5,840 nucleotides of DNA. Origin: Lachnospiraceae bacterium. GTDB taxonomy: Bacteria > Bacillota > Clostridia > Lachnospirales > Lachnospiraceae. Location of the stretch: the NCBI GenBank assembly GCA_021205045.1, contig JAJPYH010000089.1:1-5840 (forward strand). The letters run 5' to 3'. Under the pieces are notes generated by a model. The model had not been told where the DNA came from, did no database searches, and worked only from the letters and a program-made list of their open reading frames with translations. This document shows, piece after piece, positions 5,823 through 5,840 of the stretch; position 1 is the stretch's first letter, and the number at the start of each line of letters is the position of its first letter. The translations under genes and the position numbers were made by a program.

Positions 5823-5840
5823 AAAAATTTATTTTTTTCT

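Noticed and set aside
1..5840. Search for CRISPR arrays, insertion sequences, tRNA or rRNA genes and attachment sites.
   Set aside because: No regularly spaced repeats, transposase, terminal inverted repeats, cloverleaf or rRNA-like sequence were seen; the window is core chromosomal genes.

Overview
The window carries one block of six housekeeping genes, all read leftward on the minus strand. In transcription order they are pyrH (UMP kinase), frr (ribosome recycling factor), uppS (undecaprenyl diphosphate synthase), cdsA (phosphatidate cytidylyltransferase), dxr (DXP reductoisomerase) and rseP (site-2 intramembrane protease). All six are full length with intact family motifs. This order is a well-known conserved bacterial cluster. 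The order, the strong AGGAGG-type ribosome binding sites, the medium GC content and the protein sequences suggest a Firmicute of class Clostridia, probably Lachnospiraceae-like. That placement is an inference; no species can be named from the sequence alone.

Layout from right to left. Bases 5641-5840 hold no gene: there is a weak hairpin with a U-rich tail, a candidate promoter, and a pyrH leader with three short direct repeats and two hairpins. pyrH occupies 4945-5640. A 133-nt gap precedes frr (4257-4811). A 110-nt gap with two tandem hairpins, one resembling an intrinsic terminator, precedes uppS (3427-4146). uppS and cdsA (2576-3424) are 2 nt apart with a strong shared ribosome binding site and look translationally coupled. 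A 111-nt gap holding a 26-bp interrupted palindrome precedes dxr (1316-2464). A 129-nt gap precedes rseP (98-1186), whose best-supported start is TTG. Bases 1-97 hold no recognisable gene; the ispG that often follows rseP is not visible.

The genes join three processes. PyrH supplies UDP for nucleotide, RNA and cell-wall precursor synthesis, and Frr recycles ribosomes. Dxr starts the MEP isoprenoid pathway, and UppS turns its products into the C55 lipid carrier of cell-wall synthesis. CdsA makes CDP-diacylglycerol for phospholipids, and RseP is a membrane protease for stress signalling or signal-peptide clearance. The cluster therefore links translation to envelope building.

I found no new multi-gene system. 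The unusual material is between the genes: four of the five junctions are expanded to 110-133 nt, each can fold into hairpins, and the palindrome TCATGA occurs seven times in the window, always in or at the edge of a gene junction. Most other long open frames, including one of 457 codons antisense to rseP and the end of dxr, are shadows of these genes.
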